Below, piece by piece: positions 43,417 to 51,496 of a stretch of 64,000 nt of DNA (position 1 is its first letter; each line of letters starts with the position of its first letter). The position numbers and the translations under genes were made by a program. The notes beneath the pieces were generated by a model. It saw nothing but the letters and a program-made list of their open reading frames with translations, was not told the DNA's origin and ran no database searches. This DNA is from Krasilnikoviella flava (GTDB lineage Bacteria; Actinomycetota; Actinomycetes; Actinomycetales; Cellulomonadaceae): positions 186,001-250,000 of the forward strand of contig NZ_FUZQ01000008.1 in the NCBI RefSeq assembly GCF_900167525.1, written 5' to 3'.

Positions 43417-44196
43417 GTGACCACATCCCCGCGAGGCACCGAGGGCGCGGCGCACGGCGTGCGCCTGTTCGACGACGTGCACCCCGACGAGGCGGAGCGC
43501 GCGTACCTGCCCGGCATGAGCAGCGCATGGAAGATGCCTTGGTACGACGTGCAGAGCTGGTGGCGGCGTGCCGGGCAGCTGCACCGCCGCACCGTCGAGA
43601 TCGCCGGGATCGCGCCCGGCCAGCACGTGCTCGACGTCGGGTGCGGCACGGGCAACCTGGCGCTCACTGTGCTGCGCGCAGTGCCGGACGCCGTCGTGAC
43701 CGGGCTCGACCCGGACGGCGCCGCCCTGCGCCGCGCGGCGCGCAAGGCACGACGGCGAAGGATCGGGCGGCGCGGCTCCCTCACCCTCGTCCGTGGCTTC
43801 GCCGACCGGCTTCCGGCCCCGGACGCGAGCGTCGACCACGTGCTGTCGTCCCTCGCCCTGCACCACGTGCCGATGGACGAGAAGCGACGGTTCGCGGCCG
43901 AGCTCGCGCGGGTGCTACGCCGCGGCGGGCACGTGACGATCGCCGACCTCGACGCGCCGGGACACGGCGGGAGCGAGCACGGCGGGAGCGAGCACGGCGG
44001 GAACGGCGACGGCGGGCACAGGGCGCATCGGCACGGCGGGCATCACGAGATCGGGGCGAACCAGCACCGCGAGGACAACGCCGACGGCGGGATCCAGCGC
44101 CTGCTGACCGACGCGGGGCTGACGGGCGCGCGCGAGGTCGGGCGCGCGACGTTCATGGACACGCCCGTGGTGTGGGTGCAGGCGCGGCGGCCCTGA
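43417..44196 (+). CDS. Class I SAM-dependent methyltransferase with His/Gly-rich insert
   Basis: A 259-residue Methyltransf_11/25-type enzyme. Motif I is HVLDVGCGTGNLALTVL, with the acidic residue of motif II in VTGLDPD, and VDHVLSSLALHHVP and RVLRRGGHVTIADL follow. It transfers a methyl group from SAM to an unknown small molecule. After motif VI an insert GHGGSEHGGSEHGGNGDGG and a His-rich run cover about residues 183-220, partly encoded by 15-bp tandem repeats. The GTG start at 43417 is divergent from the RHH regulator gene. The insert could bind metal or be a disordered expansion. Confidence 0.85.
   Translation: MTTSPRGTEGAAHGVRLFDDVHPDEAERAYLPGMSSAWKMPWYDVQSWWRRAGQLHRRTVEIAGIAPGQHVLDVGCGTGNLALTVLRAVPDAVVTGLDPDGAALRRAARKARRRRIGRRGSLTLVRGFADRLPAPDASVDHVLSSLALHHVPMDEKRRFAAELARVLRRGGHVTIADLDAPGHGGSEHGGSEHGGNGDGGHRAHRHGGHHEIGANQHREDNADGGIQRLLTDAGLTGAREVGRATFMDTPVVWVQARRP
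43963..44002. repeat. 15-bp tandem repeat inside methyltransferase gene
   Basis: CACGGCGGGAGCGAG is repeated exactly at 43963 and 43978, with a third partial copy to 44002. It encodes His-Gly-Gly-Ser-Glu units in the linker after the methyltransferase core. Confidence 0.8.
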
Positions 44197-44221
44197 CGTC
44201 CGGGCGGGCCGTCGCCCGCGC

Positions 44222-45100
44222 TCAGGACCTCCCGGCGTCGGTCTCGGCGGCGACGAACTCCGGCGGCGGGGCGAACTGCGAGAGCACGAGGTCGGCGCCG
44301 AACGGGTCCCGGAGGGTCGCCTCCCGGGTCCACTCCGTGTCCTGGGTCGCGTGCACGACGGCGCCGGCCCGCTCGGCCGCCTCGACGGCGGCGTCGCGAT
44401 CGGCCACCGCGAACACGACCGACCAGTGCGCAGGCCCGTCCGCGGGCAGCACCCCGGCGACGACGTCCGAGAATCCCGGGGGCACGAACTCCTGCCGCTC
44501 GTGGATGCTCGAGTCCACGGTGCGGGCCAGGTGGTCGCCGTACCCGGGGACGCGCGCCATCCCGACACCCAGGTCGTCGCTGCGCTCCCAGCCGAGCAGC
44601 GGCCCGTAGAACCGCAGCGCGGCGTCGACGTCGGGCGTGAGCAGGTTGCTGAAGTTCCAGGTGCCGGGCTCGTTGACGCGCTGCGCCCCCGCCCGCGTGC
44701 CCGCCTGCCACAGCCGGCTCGGCGCGCCCTCCGGGTCGACGATCCGCGCCATCCATCCGGCAGCCTGCCCCGGCGGGCCCACCTGCTGCGGCGGCGTGCT
44801 CAGCACGCCGCCCAGCTCCGTGACGCGGGCCGCCGCGGCCTCGACGTCGTCCACCGCGAGGTACGTGTGCCACGCGGGTTCGCCGTCGTACCCCGGGTCG
44901 GGCGTCGCGACGGCCGCGATCGCCGTGGCGTCGGTGCCGTCCCACGACGCCACGACGTACCGTCCTGGCGCGCCGGGCGGCAGCTTCTCGGTGAACCTCC
45001 AGCCGAACAGGTCGCCGTAGAAAGCGAGGGCGGCGTCCACCTCCGTCGTCTCCAGGTCGATCCAGCTCGGGACGCCGTGCGGGTACGTGTGCTGCGTCAT
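44222..45100 (-). CDS. VOC-family protein with two glyoxalase-like domains
   Basis: A 292-residue protein with two vicinal-oxygen-chelate modules. Module 1 starts GVPSWIDLETTEVDAALAFYGDLFGW; module 2 starts GTWNFSNLLTPDVDAALRFYGPLLGW. Known relatives bind a metal and include glyoxalases, extradiol dioxygenases and antibiotic-sequestering proteins such as those for bleomycin; this two-domain form is usually annotated as a hydroxylase-like or resistance-like protein. Substrate unknown. The ATG at 45100 is chosen because homologues commonly begin just before the YPHG block; an in-frame GTG at 45115 is possible. It is divergent from the secreted nuclease-like gene. Confidence 0.85.
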   Translation of the reverse strand: MTQHTYPHGVPSWIDLETTEVDAALAFYGDLFGWRFTEKLPPGAPGRYVVASWDGTDATAIAAVATPDPGYDGEPAWHTYLAVDDVEAAAARVTELGGVLSTPPQQVGPPGQAAGWMARIVDPEGAPSRLWQAGTRAGAQRVNEPGTWNFSNLLTPDVDAALRFYGPLLGWERSDDLGVGMARVPGYGDHLARTVDSSIHERQEFVPPGFSDVVAGVLPADGPAHWSVVFAVADRDAAVEAAERAGAVVHATQDTEWTREATLRDPFGADLVLSQFAPPPEFVAAETDAGRS

Positions 45101-45211
45101 CTCCCCAGGCTGCACCGCGCCACCGACATCTCGCCCGTCGGCACCGACCGTTCATCCACAGGTCGCCCCGACCCCCTTCCCAGCGCGCTCCCGGCTCCCT
45201 ACCGTGACGAC

Positions 45212-46504
45212 ATGACCGTTCGCCGTCGTGCCGTCCGCCGCCCGTCCGTCGCCCTCGCGGCCACCCTCGCCCTCGGCGCGGGCCTGACCGCGGCACCGGT
45301 CGCCGCGAGCGCCCACGGGGGCGACGGCGGGCACCACGGCGGGCACCACGGCGGGCACCACGGCGGGCACGGGCCCGACCGCTCGCTGCGCGTGGCGACA
45401 TACAACCTGTCGCTGAACCGCGCCGCGGAGGGCGAGCTGAAGGCGGACCTCTCCACGGGCGACGACCCGCAGGCGCGCACGGTCGCGGAGGTCATCCAGC
45501 GCGCGGACCCGGACGTGGTGCTGCTCAACGAGTTCGACCACGACGCCGCGCACGAGAGCGTGGACCTGTTCCGCGAGAACTACCTCGAGGTGCCGCAGGG
45601 CGGCGCGGACCCGGTGCGCTACCGCTACGCGTACACGGCGCCGTCGAACACCGGGATCCCCAGCGGGCTCGACCTCGACAACAGCGGCACGGTGGGCGGC
45701 GGCAACGACGCGTTCGGCTTCGGCGAGTTCGAGGGCCAGTACGGCATGGTCGTGCTCTCGAAGTACCCGATCGACAGCCGGAGCGTGCGGACGTTCCAGC
45801 ACTTCCTGTGGAAGGACATGCCGGGCGCGCTGCTGCCTGACGACCCGGCCACCCCCGAGCCGGCGGACTGGTTCTCCCCCGAGGAGCTCGACGTCGTGCG
45901 GCTGTCCAGCAAGTCGCACTGGGACGTGCCGGTCCGCGTGGGCCGCGAGACGGTGCACGTGCTGGTCTCGCACCCGACGCCGCCCACGTTCGACGGCCCG
46001 GAGGACCGCAACGGTCGCCGCAACCACGACGAGATCCGGTTCTGGGCCGACTACGTCACCCCCGGCAAGGCCTCGCGCTACGTCTACGACGACGACGGTC
46101 GGCGCGGCGGCCTGAAGCCGGGCGAGCGGTTCGTGATCCTGGGCGACCAGAACGCCGACCCGCTCGACGGTGACTCCGTCGACACGGCGATCGACCAGCT
46201 CCTCGACCACCCGCGCATCACCGACCCGCAGCCCACGTCCGACGGCGCCGTCGAGGCGGCAGCCCTGCAGGGTGGCGCCAACGCGACGCACCGCGGCGAC
46301 CCCGCCCTCGACACGGCCGACTTCGCCGACACCGCGCCGGGCAACCTGCGCGCCGACTACGTGCTGCCGTCGAAGGGCCTGCGCGTCCGCGACGGCGGAG
46401 TGTTCTGGCCGACGCAGGCCGACCCGCTGTCGCGGCTCACGGGCGTCTACCCGTTCCCCTCCAGCGACCACCGGCTCGTCTGGGTGGACGTCGCGACCCG
46501 CTGA
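45212..46504 (+). CDS. Secreted endonuclease/exonuclease/phosphatase-family protein
   Basis: A 430-residue secreted EEP-fold protein. A signal peptide (ends ASA, about residue 33) is followed by GGDGGHHGGHHGGHHGGHG, encoded by 12-bp tandem repeats (about 45328-45369). The fold is shown by LRVATYNLSLNR, DVVLLNEFDHD, FVILGDQNADP and the closing SSDHRLVWVDV. Metal-dependent hydrolysis of a phosphodiester or phosphomonoester is expected. Members in actinobacteria act on DNA or phospho-substrates outside the cell. The His/Gly repeat may bind metal. It is the first of two secreted-protein genes in tandem. Confidence 0.9.
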   Translation: MTVRRRAVRRPSVALAATLALGAGLTAAPVAASAHGGDGGHHGGHHGGHHGGHGPDRSLRVATYNLSLNRAAEGELKADLSTGDDPQARTVAEVIQRADPDVVLLNEFDHDAAHESVDLFRENYLEVPQGGADPVRYRYAYTAPSNTGIPSGLDLDNSGTVGGGNDAFGFGEFEGQYGMVVLSKYPIDSRSVRTFQHFLWKDMPGALLPDDPATPEPADWFSPEELDVVRLSSKSHWDVPVRVGRETVHVLVSHPTPPTFDGPEDRNGRRNHDEIRFWADYVTPGKASRYVYDDDGRRGGLKPGERFVILGDQNADPLDGDSVDTAIDQLLDHPRITDPQPTSDGAVEAAALQGGANATHRGDPALDTADFADTAPGNLRADYVLPSKGLRVRDGGVFWPTQADPLSRLTGVYPFPSSDHRLVWVDVATR

Positions 46505-46818
46505 CGGTCGCCCCCGGCGCCCGTCGCAGGCCGCTGACCTGGGCATCCATCGGGATTTCTCACCCGCTCCCGCCCGGCTCGCGTGTGGCGACCGCTCCCG
46601 GACCGGGTGCAGGGTGGTGAGTGCTGTGCTCACCGCCGAGCGTGACGTGCTCACCGAGGACAGCCGTGACCGTCCGGCACGGAGCCGGTCGCACCGCACC
46701 GCCTCCCCGGGCGCGCGCCACCGTCGACGTCCTCGTCGGCCCCGCAGTCCCCGAGCCCGGTCCGCCGGCGCGTCTTCCACGTGCCACGCCAGGAGCCGGG
46801 CGACACCCTGGAGCACCC
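46505..46818. other. Intergenic region with GTGCTCACCG repeats
   Basis: This 314-base stretch has no convincing gene. It contains an imperfect operator-like palindrome GGTGAGTGCTGTGCTCACC (46615-46633) and a second GTGCTCACCG at about 46648, a direct repeat with about 24-base spacing. CTGGAG lies shortly before the start of the next gene. A promoter for the ScyD-like gene is likely here. Confidence 0.5.
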
Positions 46819-47949
46819 ATGAGACGCGTCATCCCCGCGGTGGCCGCAGCAGCGACGGCGCTGCTGCTCGCCGCGACCCCCGCCGCCGCCCACGGCGGCA
46901 AGCCCTCACCCCGCCCACCGACCGTCACCGATCTCGCCGACGGCCTCGTGTCGCCGCTCACCCTTGCCGCCGGGCCGCGCGGCACGACGTTCGTCACGCA
47001 GAACTTCGCGAGCCTGCTCACGGCCGTCGGCCGCGGCGGCTCCACGCAGGTCCTCTACTCGGGCCCGGGCGGCTCCGACGTGGGCGGCGTGTCGTTCTCC
47101 GGCCGCACCGTCACCTTCACGGAGACCCTGCTCGCCGGCCCGCAGGAGCCCGTCGACTCGACCGTCAAGACGCTGCGGGTCGACCGGAACGGCGCCCCCG
47201 CCGGCGCGGTGCGGACGCTCGCGAACCTCCGGTCCTACGAGAACCGCCACAACCCCGACGGCCGCGTGACGTACGGCCTCCGGTACGCCCCGAAGTCCTG
47301 CCTGGACCAGTTCCCGGAAGACATGCCCGGCAGGTACAAGGGCATCCAGGACTCCCACCCGTACGGCACCACGACGAAGCACGGCACCACGTACGTGGCC
47401 GACGCCGGCATGAACGCCGTCGTCTCGGTGAGCGAGCGCGGCCAGGTCCGCACGGTGGCCGTGCTGCCCGCACAGCCCGCTGTCGTCACGGCCGAGGCCG
47501 CAGCGGCGAACGGGATCCCGGACTGCGCGATCGGCCGGACCTACTGGTTCGAGCCGGTGCCGACGGACGTCGAGGTCGGCCCCCGCGGCAAGCTCTACGT
47601 GACCACGCTGCCGGGCGGCCCGGAGGACGCGAGCCTCGGAGCACGCGGCTCGGTCTACACGATCGACCCCCGGTGGGGCTCGGTGCACCGGGTGGCGAAG
47701 GGCTTCGCCGGAGCCACCAACCTCGCGGTCTCGCCGCGGGGTGACGTGTACGTCGCCGAGATGTTCGGCGGCAAGATCTCGAAGGTGACGCACCACGGGA
47801 ACCGCACCGTGGTCGAGGCGCCGCTCCCCGGCGGCCTCGAGTGGCACCACGGCGACCTGCTGGCCACCACGAACGTGCTGCCCGGCGAGGGCGTCCCGCC
47901 CGACGGTCACCTCGTGCGGATCGACCTGCCGAGATCGCACGGGCACTGA
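46819..47949 (+). CDS. Secreted ScyD/ScyE-family beta-propeller protein
   Basis: A 376-residue secreted protein. The signal peptide ends in AAA before HGGKPSP (about residue 25). Family blocks are LVSPLTLAAGPRGTTFVTQN, VADAGMNAVVSVSERG, GPRGKLYVTTLPGGPED and ATNLAVSPRGDVYVAEMFGG, which mark NHL/SGL-like propeller blades. The ScyD/ScyE name comes from scytonemin clusters in cyanobacteria, but in actinobacteria these proteins are common without that pathway and their function is unknown. It is followed by the palindromic repeat at 47987 and converges with the Gfo/Idh/MocA genes. Confidence 0.85.
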   Translation: MRRVIPAVAAAATALLLAATPAAAHGGKPSPRPPTVTDLADGLVSPLTLAAGPRGTTFVTQNFASLLTAVGRGGSTQVLYSGPGGSDVGGVSFSGRTVTFTETLLAGPQEPVDSTVKTLRVDRNGAPAGAVRTLANLRSYENRHNPDGRVTYGLRYAPKSCLDQFPEDMPGRYKGIQDSHPYGTTTKHGTTYVADAGMNAVVSVSERGQVRTVAVLPAQPAVVTAEAAAANGIPDCAIGRTYWFEPVPTDVEVGPRGKLYVTTLPGGPEDASLGARGSVYTIDPRWGSVHRVAKGFAGATNLAVSPRGDVYVAEMFGGKISKVTHHGNRTVVEAPLPGGLEWHHGDLLATTNVLPGEGVPPDGHLVRIDLPRSHGH

Positions 47950-47986
47950 CAGCGACCCCGCCGGTCAGGCTCGTCGACATCCCGCT

Positions 47987-48025
47987 GGTTGAGCCTGTCG
48001 AAACCCGGTTTCGACAGGCTCAACC
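47987..48025. repeat. Dispersed palindromic repeat, copy 3
   Basis: Perfect 19-bp arms, GGTTGAGCCTGTCGAAACC (47987-48005) and its complement at 48007-48025, with a single-base centre. It lies between the converging ScyD-like and Gfo/Idh/MocA genes. Confidence 0.85.
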
Positions 48026-48051
48026 CACGGTTCGTGCTCGACCGTCGTCGG

Positions 48052-49125
48052 TCAGGGTGTCAGCACCCGCGCCTGCCGCTGCGCGAGCACGCTGAGCTCG
48101 GCGGCCTTGAAGGCGTGCTCCTGCGTCATCGCGTTCTCGGTGCGCTCCAGGCAGTCGAGGATGAGCTGCCCGAAGTAGGGGAACCCGACCTGCCCGTTCG
48201 CGACGAGGTGGTGCTCGCCCTCGCCGTCGACGAGGAACACGTGCCCGCCGCCCTCGCCGGTGCCGACGTTGACGTACTTGCGCAGCTCGATGTACCCGTC
48301 GGTGCCGAGGATGACCGTGCGGCCGTCGCCCCACGTGCTCAGGCCGTCCGGCGTGAACCAGTCCACGCGCACGTACCCGGTGGCCCCGTTGTCCATGACG
48401 ATGCCGGCCTCGCCGAAGTCGTCCAGCTCCGGGTGGTCCGGGTGGTGGTAGTTCGCGATGGCGGCGTGGCTGATCTCCGCGTCCTTCGCCCCCGCGTAGT
48501 GCAGCATCTGGTCGAAGTTGTGGCTCCCGATGTCGCACAGGATGCCGCCGTACTTCTCCTTCTCGAAGAACCAGTCCGGCCGACCGGTGCCGAGGCGGTG
48601 CGGGCCCAGCCCCATCACCTGCAGCACGCGGCCGATGGCGCCCCGGTCGATCAGCTGCTCCGCCAGCACGGCGGCCTCGACGTGGATGCGCTCGGAGTAG
48701 TACACGGCGTACTTCTGGCCGGTCCGCGCCGTGGCCTCGCGGGCCGCGGCGAGCTGGTCGAGCGTCGTCAGCGGTGCCTTGTCCGTGAAGTAGTCCTTGC
48801 CGGCCTCGATCACGCGCAGGCCGAGCGGGGCCCGCTCGGAGGTCACCGCGGCGCCGGCGACGAGGCGCACCTCGGCGTCGTCGAGGATCTCGGCCTCGCT
48901 GCGCGCCACCCGCACGTCGGGGAACTTCTTGCGCATGTTCTCGACCTTGGCCGGGTCCGGGTCGTACACCCACTTGAGGGTGCCGCCCGCGCCCGCGAGG
49001 CCCTCGCACATGCCGTACACGTGCCCGTGGTCGAGGCTCGTCGCCGCGAACACGAACTCGCCCGGCTCGACGACGGGCGCGGGGACCGGGTTCGGCGCGT
49101 ACGCGGCGCCGCTCGTCGCGCTCAT
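48052..49125 (-). CDS. Gfo/Idh/MocA-family oxidoreductase 2
   Basis: A 357-residue oxidoreductase. Its nucleotide-binding start is unusual (VEPGEFVFAATSLDHGHVYGMCEGL instead of a clear GxGxxG), followed by LKWVYDPDPAKVENM, DKAPLTTLDQL (the EKP motif has changed to DKAP) and YGGILCDIGSHNFDQMLHY, the typical catalytic DxGxHxxD motif. It probably oxidises or epimerises a sugar or inositol with NAD(P). The start overlaps the upstream oxidoreductase stop (ATGA), so they form an operon. The altered nucleotide-binding motif suggests a specialised subfamily. Confidence 0.85.
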   Translation of the reverse strand: MSATSGAAYAPNPVPAPVVEPGEFVFAATSLDHGHVYGMCEGLAGAGGTLKWVYDPDPAKVENMRKKFPDVRVARSEAEILDDAEVRLVAGAAVTSERAPLGLRVIEAGKDYFTDKAPLTTLDQLAAAREATARTGQKYAVYYSERIHVEAAVLAEQLIDRGAIGRVLQVMGLGPHRLGTGRPDWFFEKEKYGGILCDIGSHNFDQMLHYAGAKDAEISHAAIANYHHPDHPELDDFGEAGIVMDNGATGYVRVDWFTPDGLSTWGDGRTVILGTDGYIELRKYVNVGTGEGGGHVFLVDGEGEHHLVANGQVGFPYFGQLILDCLERTENAMTQEHAFKAAELSVLAQRQARVLTP

Positions 49126-50279
49126 GCCTTCGCCCCCACCGTGATCGCGCCCGGCAGCTCGCCGACCGACGCCGTCTTGGAGAAGAAGTGCGGCGCCCGC
49201 TCCACGAGGGTGCCGGTGCGGTAGTACGGGTCGTCGGGGCTCAGCGGCAGGTCCACGGTGCGGCGCTCGACGCCGGCCTCGTAGATCGCCGTGACCAGCT
49301 CGATGGCGCGGCGCCCGTCCTCGCCGTCGACGGCGGGACGCCGGCGCTCGCGCACCGCGTCGAGCATGTCGCCGATCTGCCCGGCGTGGCCGGTGTGCGT
49401 CAACGGGCGGTGCGCGGCGGCCACGGCCTCGATGGCGGCGACGCGCTCGGCGTCGCCCTCCCGGTTCGGGAACCCGGCGGGGTTCGCGGTCTCCGCCACG
49501 ACCTTCCACGGCTGCGACACGCGCGCGTGGCGGCCCTGCACGACGATGGCCTGCTCCTCCCCGTGGCTGACCACCGAGGCGGTCACCTCGGCCAGCGCCC
49601 GGTCGTACTGCAGCACGCTCACGGACAGGTCCTCGACCTCGGCGTTCTCGTGCGCCGCGTTGGTGAGCACCGACGTGACGGCCTTCGGCGAGCCGAGCAT
49701 CCACAGCGTCATGTCGAGATGGTGGATGGCGTGGTTGAGCGTGCAGCCGCCGCCCTCGCTCTCCCAGGTGCCGCGCCACCACAGGTCGTAGTACTCGGTG
49801 CCGCGCCACCAGGCGGAGCTGACCTGCGCGTGCGTGACCGGGCCGGCGAGGCCGGAGTCCAGCACCTCCTTGAGCGTGGCGATGTCGTCGCGGAAGCGGT
49901 TCTGCGCGACGACGGACAGCAGCCGGCCGTTGTCGCGGGCGGCCGCGATCATCGCGTCGCACTCCTCCAGCGAGGGCGCCATCGGCTTCTCGACGAGCAC
50001 GTCGACGCCCGCCTCGAGCGCCGTGATCGACAGGGCGGCGTGGGTGGACGGCGGCGTCGCGACGCTGACGAGGTCGAGGCGCTGTTCCGTGGCGAGCATC
50101 TCGGCGGCGTCGGTGTAGACGCGGGCGCCCTCGAGCCCGAGCTCCGCGCGCAGGGCCTCGGCGCGGCCGGGGGCCGGGTCGCACAGCGCGACGATCTCGC
50201 ACTCGGTGCCGAAGCGCTGATAGGCGTCGATGTGCGCCCGGGCGATCCCGCCCGTGCCGACGATCCCGATGGTGAGCAT
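49122..50279 (-). CDS. Gfo/Idh/MocA-family oxidoreductase 1
   Basis: A 385-residue oxidoreductase with the classic motif IGIVGTGGIARAHIDAY at the N-terminus, the EKPM motif (LVEKPMAPSL) and the catalytic block GGGCTLNHAIHHLDMTLWM. These enzymes dehydrogenate or interconvert sugars and inositols. GGAGGA sits six bases before the ATG at 50279. It is divergent from a LacI regulator across a perfect 18-bp operator. With its partner it is likely a sugar or inositol catabolic pair; no transporter is encoded in the same unit. Confidence 0.9.
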   Translation of the reverse strand: MLTIGIVGTGGIARAHIDAYQRFGTECEIVALCDPAPGRAEALRAELGLEGARVYTDAAEMLATEQRLDLVSVATPPSTHAALSITALEAGVDVLVEKPMAPSLEECDAMIAAARDNGRLLSVVAQNRFRDDIATLKEVLDSGLAGPVTHAQVSSAWWRGTEYYDLWWRGTWESEGGGCTLNHAIHHLDMTLWMLGSPKAVTSVLTNAAHENAEVEDLSVSVLQYDRALAEVTASVVSHGEEQAIVVQGRHARVSQPWKVVAETANPAGFPNREGDAERVAAIEAVAAAHRPLTHTGHAGQIGDMLDAVRERRRPAVDGEDGRRAIELVTAIYEAGVERRTVDLPLSPDDPYYRTGTLVERAPHFFSKTASVGELPGAITVGAKA

Positions 50280-50314
50280 GGTTCCTCCGATGGAACGAGC
50301 TAGCTGGCGGTACG

Positions 50315-50332
50315 GCATGATACGTATCATGC
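50315..50332. promoter_or_regulatory. Perfect 18-bp operator between LacI and Gfo/Idh genes
   Basis: GCATGATACGTATCATGC is a perfect palindrome with central CG, the classic LacI-family form. It is 36 bases upstream of the oxidoreductase start and 66 bases upstream of the LacI start, placed to control both. Confidence 0.8.
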
Positions 50333-50397
50333 GACGGTGATCAGGGTGGCTGCACGGCCGCGGCCCTGTCAAGGCGAACGACGCGGGAGGACATACT

Positions 50398-51477
50398 GTG
50401 GCGGTGCCGAACCCACCCACCAGCCGCGACGTCGCGCGCCTCGCCGGGGTGTCCCAGGCCACCGTGTCGTACGCCCTCACGGGGCGCGGCACCATCGCGG
50501 CCGCCACCCGCGAGCGCGTGCTCCGGGTGGCCGAGTCCATCGGCTACCGGCCCAACCTCGCCGCGCGCTCCATGCGCACCCGGCGCTCGGGGCGGCTGGC
50601 CGTGGTCACCGGCGCGACGCTCGACAACCAGCTCCGGCTGCTCGCCGGCGCGGGCGAGGTGGCCGAGGCCGCGGGGTTCGTCATGGAGACCCACACCGTC
50701 GACGGCACGGTCGAGGAGCGCACCGCCCGCGTCTGCGACCTCGCGGGGAGCCGCCAGTACGAGGGCATCCTCACGCTGGTGCCGGTGCTGCCGGAGGCGT
50801 TGTCGGAGCCGTCCGACGACGCGCCGGCCGGGCAGGACGACGGCGCGACGCCGGTCGTGGCGGAGGCGACGTTCGACGAGCAGATGCGCACCCTCGGCGA
50901 CCTCGCCGACGCGAGCACCGTCGAGGTGTTCGTCGAGGCGCTGGTGGCCGCGGGGTACCGCCGGTTCGTGCACGTCGCCGGCCCCGAGCAGTTCGCCTCG
51001 GCCCGCGCGCGGCGCGACGTGTACGTCACCTCGGTCGCCCGGGCCGCCGCCGACCCCGCCACGCCCGACGTCGTCTCCCTCGGCGTCCTGGGCGGCTCGT
51101 GGTCCGGTGACGACGCCCGCCGCGCGGTCGCCGAGATCCCCGCGGACGCGCTGCCCGTCGCGGTGGTCGCGGCCAACGACTTCCTGGCCGCCGGGGTGCT
51201 GCGCGGCGCCGCCGAACGGGGCTGGTCCGTGCCCGGCGACCTCGTCGTGACCGGCTGGGACAACGTCGAGATGGGCGCGTTCATGATGCCGTCGCTCACC
51301 ACCGTCGCCGTCGACTTCCCCGAGGCCGGCCGCGCCGTGATGCGCCGCCTGGTCGCCGCGATCCGCGGCGAGCCCCGCCCCGGCCCGGGCCGCCCGATCC
51401 ACCGCATCGTGTGGCGCGAGTCCAGCGGCGACCTGCCCGGCGTCGCGCCCGGGCCCGCCCCGGGGCCACCCCGGTGA
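50398..51477 (+). CDS. LacI-family transcriptional regulator
   Basis: A 359-residue LacI-family protein. The N-terminal helix-turn-helix is SRDVARLAGVSQATVSYAL (about residues 9-27), with the hinge NLAARSMRTRRS, followed by a ligand domain with VVAANDFLAAGVLRGAAERGW. GGGAGG is seven bases before the GTG start. It probably represses the divergent oxidoreductase pair by binding the palindrome at 50315; the ligand would be a sugar or inositol derivative. The threonine aldolase gene begins 20 bases downstream. Confidence 0.93.
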   Translation: MAVPNPPTSRDVARLAGVSQATVSYALTGRGTIAAATRERVLRVAESIGYRPNLAARSMRTRRSGRLAVVTGATLDNQLRLLAGAGEVAEAAGFVMETHTVDGTVEERTARVCDLAGSRQYEGILTLVPVLPEALSEPSDDAPAGQDDGATPVVAEATFDEQMRTLGDLADASTVEVFVEALVAAGYRRFVHVAGPEQFASARARRDVYVTSVARAAADPATPDVVSLGVLGGSWSGDDARRAVAEIPADALPVAVVAANDFLAAGVLRGAAERGWSVPGDLVVTGWDNVEMGAFMMPSLTTVAVDFPEAGRAVMRRLVAAIRGEPRPGPGRPIHRIVWRESSGDLPGVAPGPAPGPPR

Positions 51478-51496
51478 CGCCCGTACCCTGGGGCGC

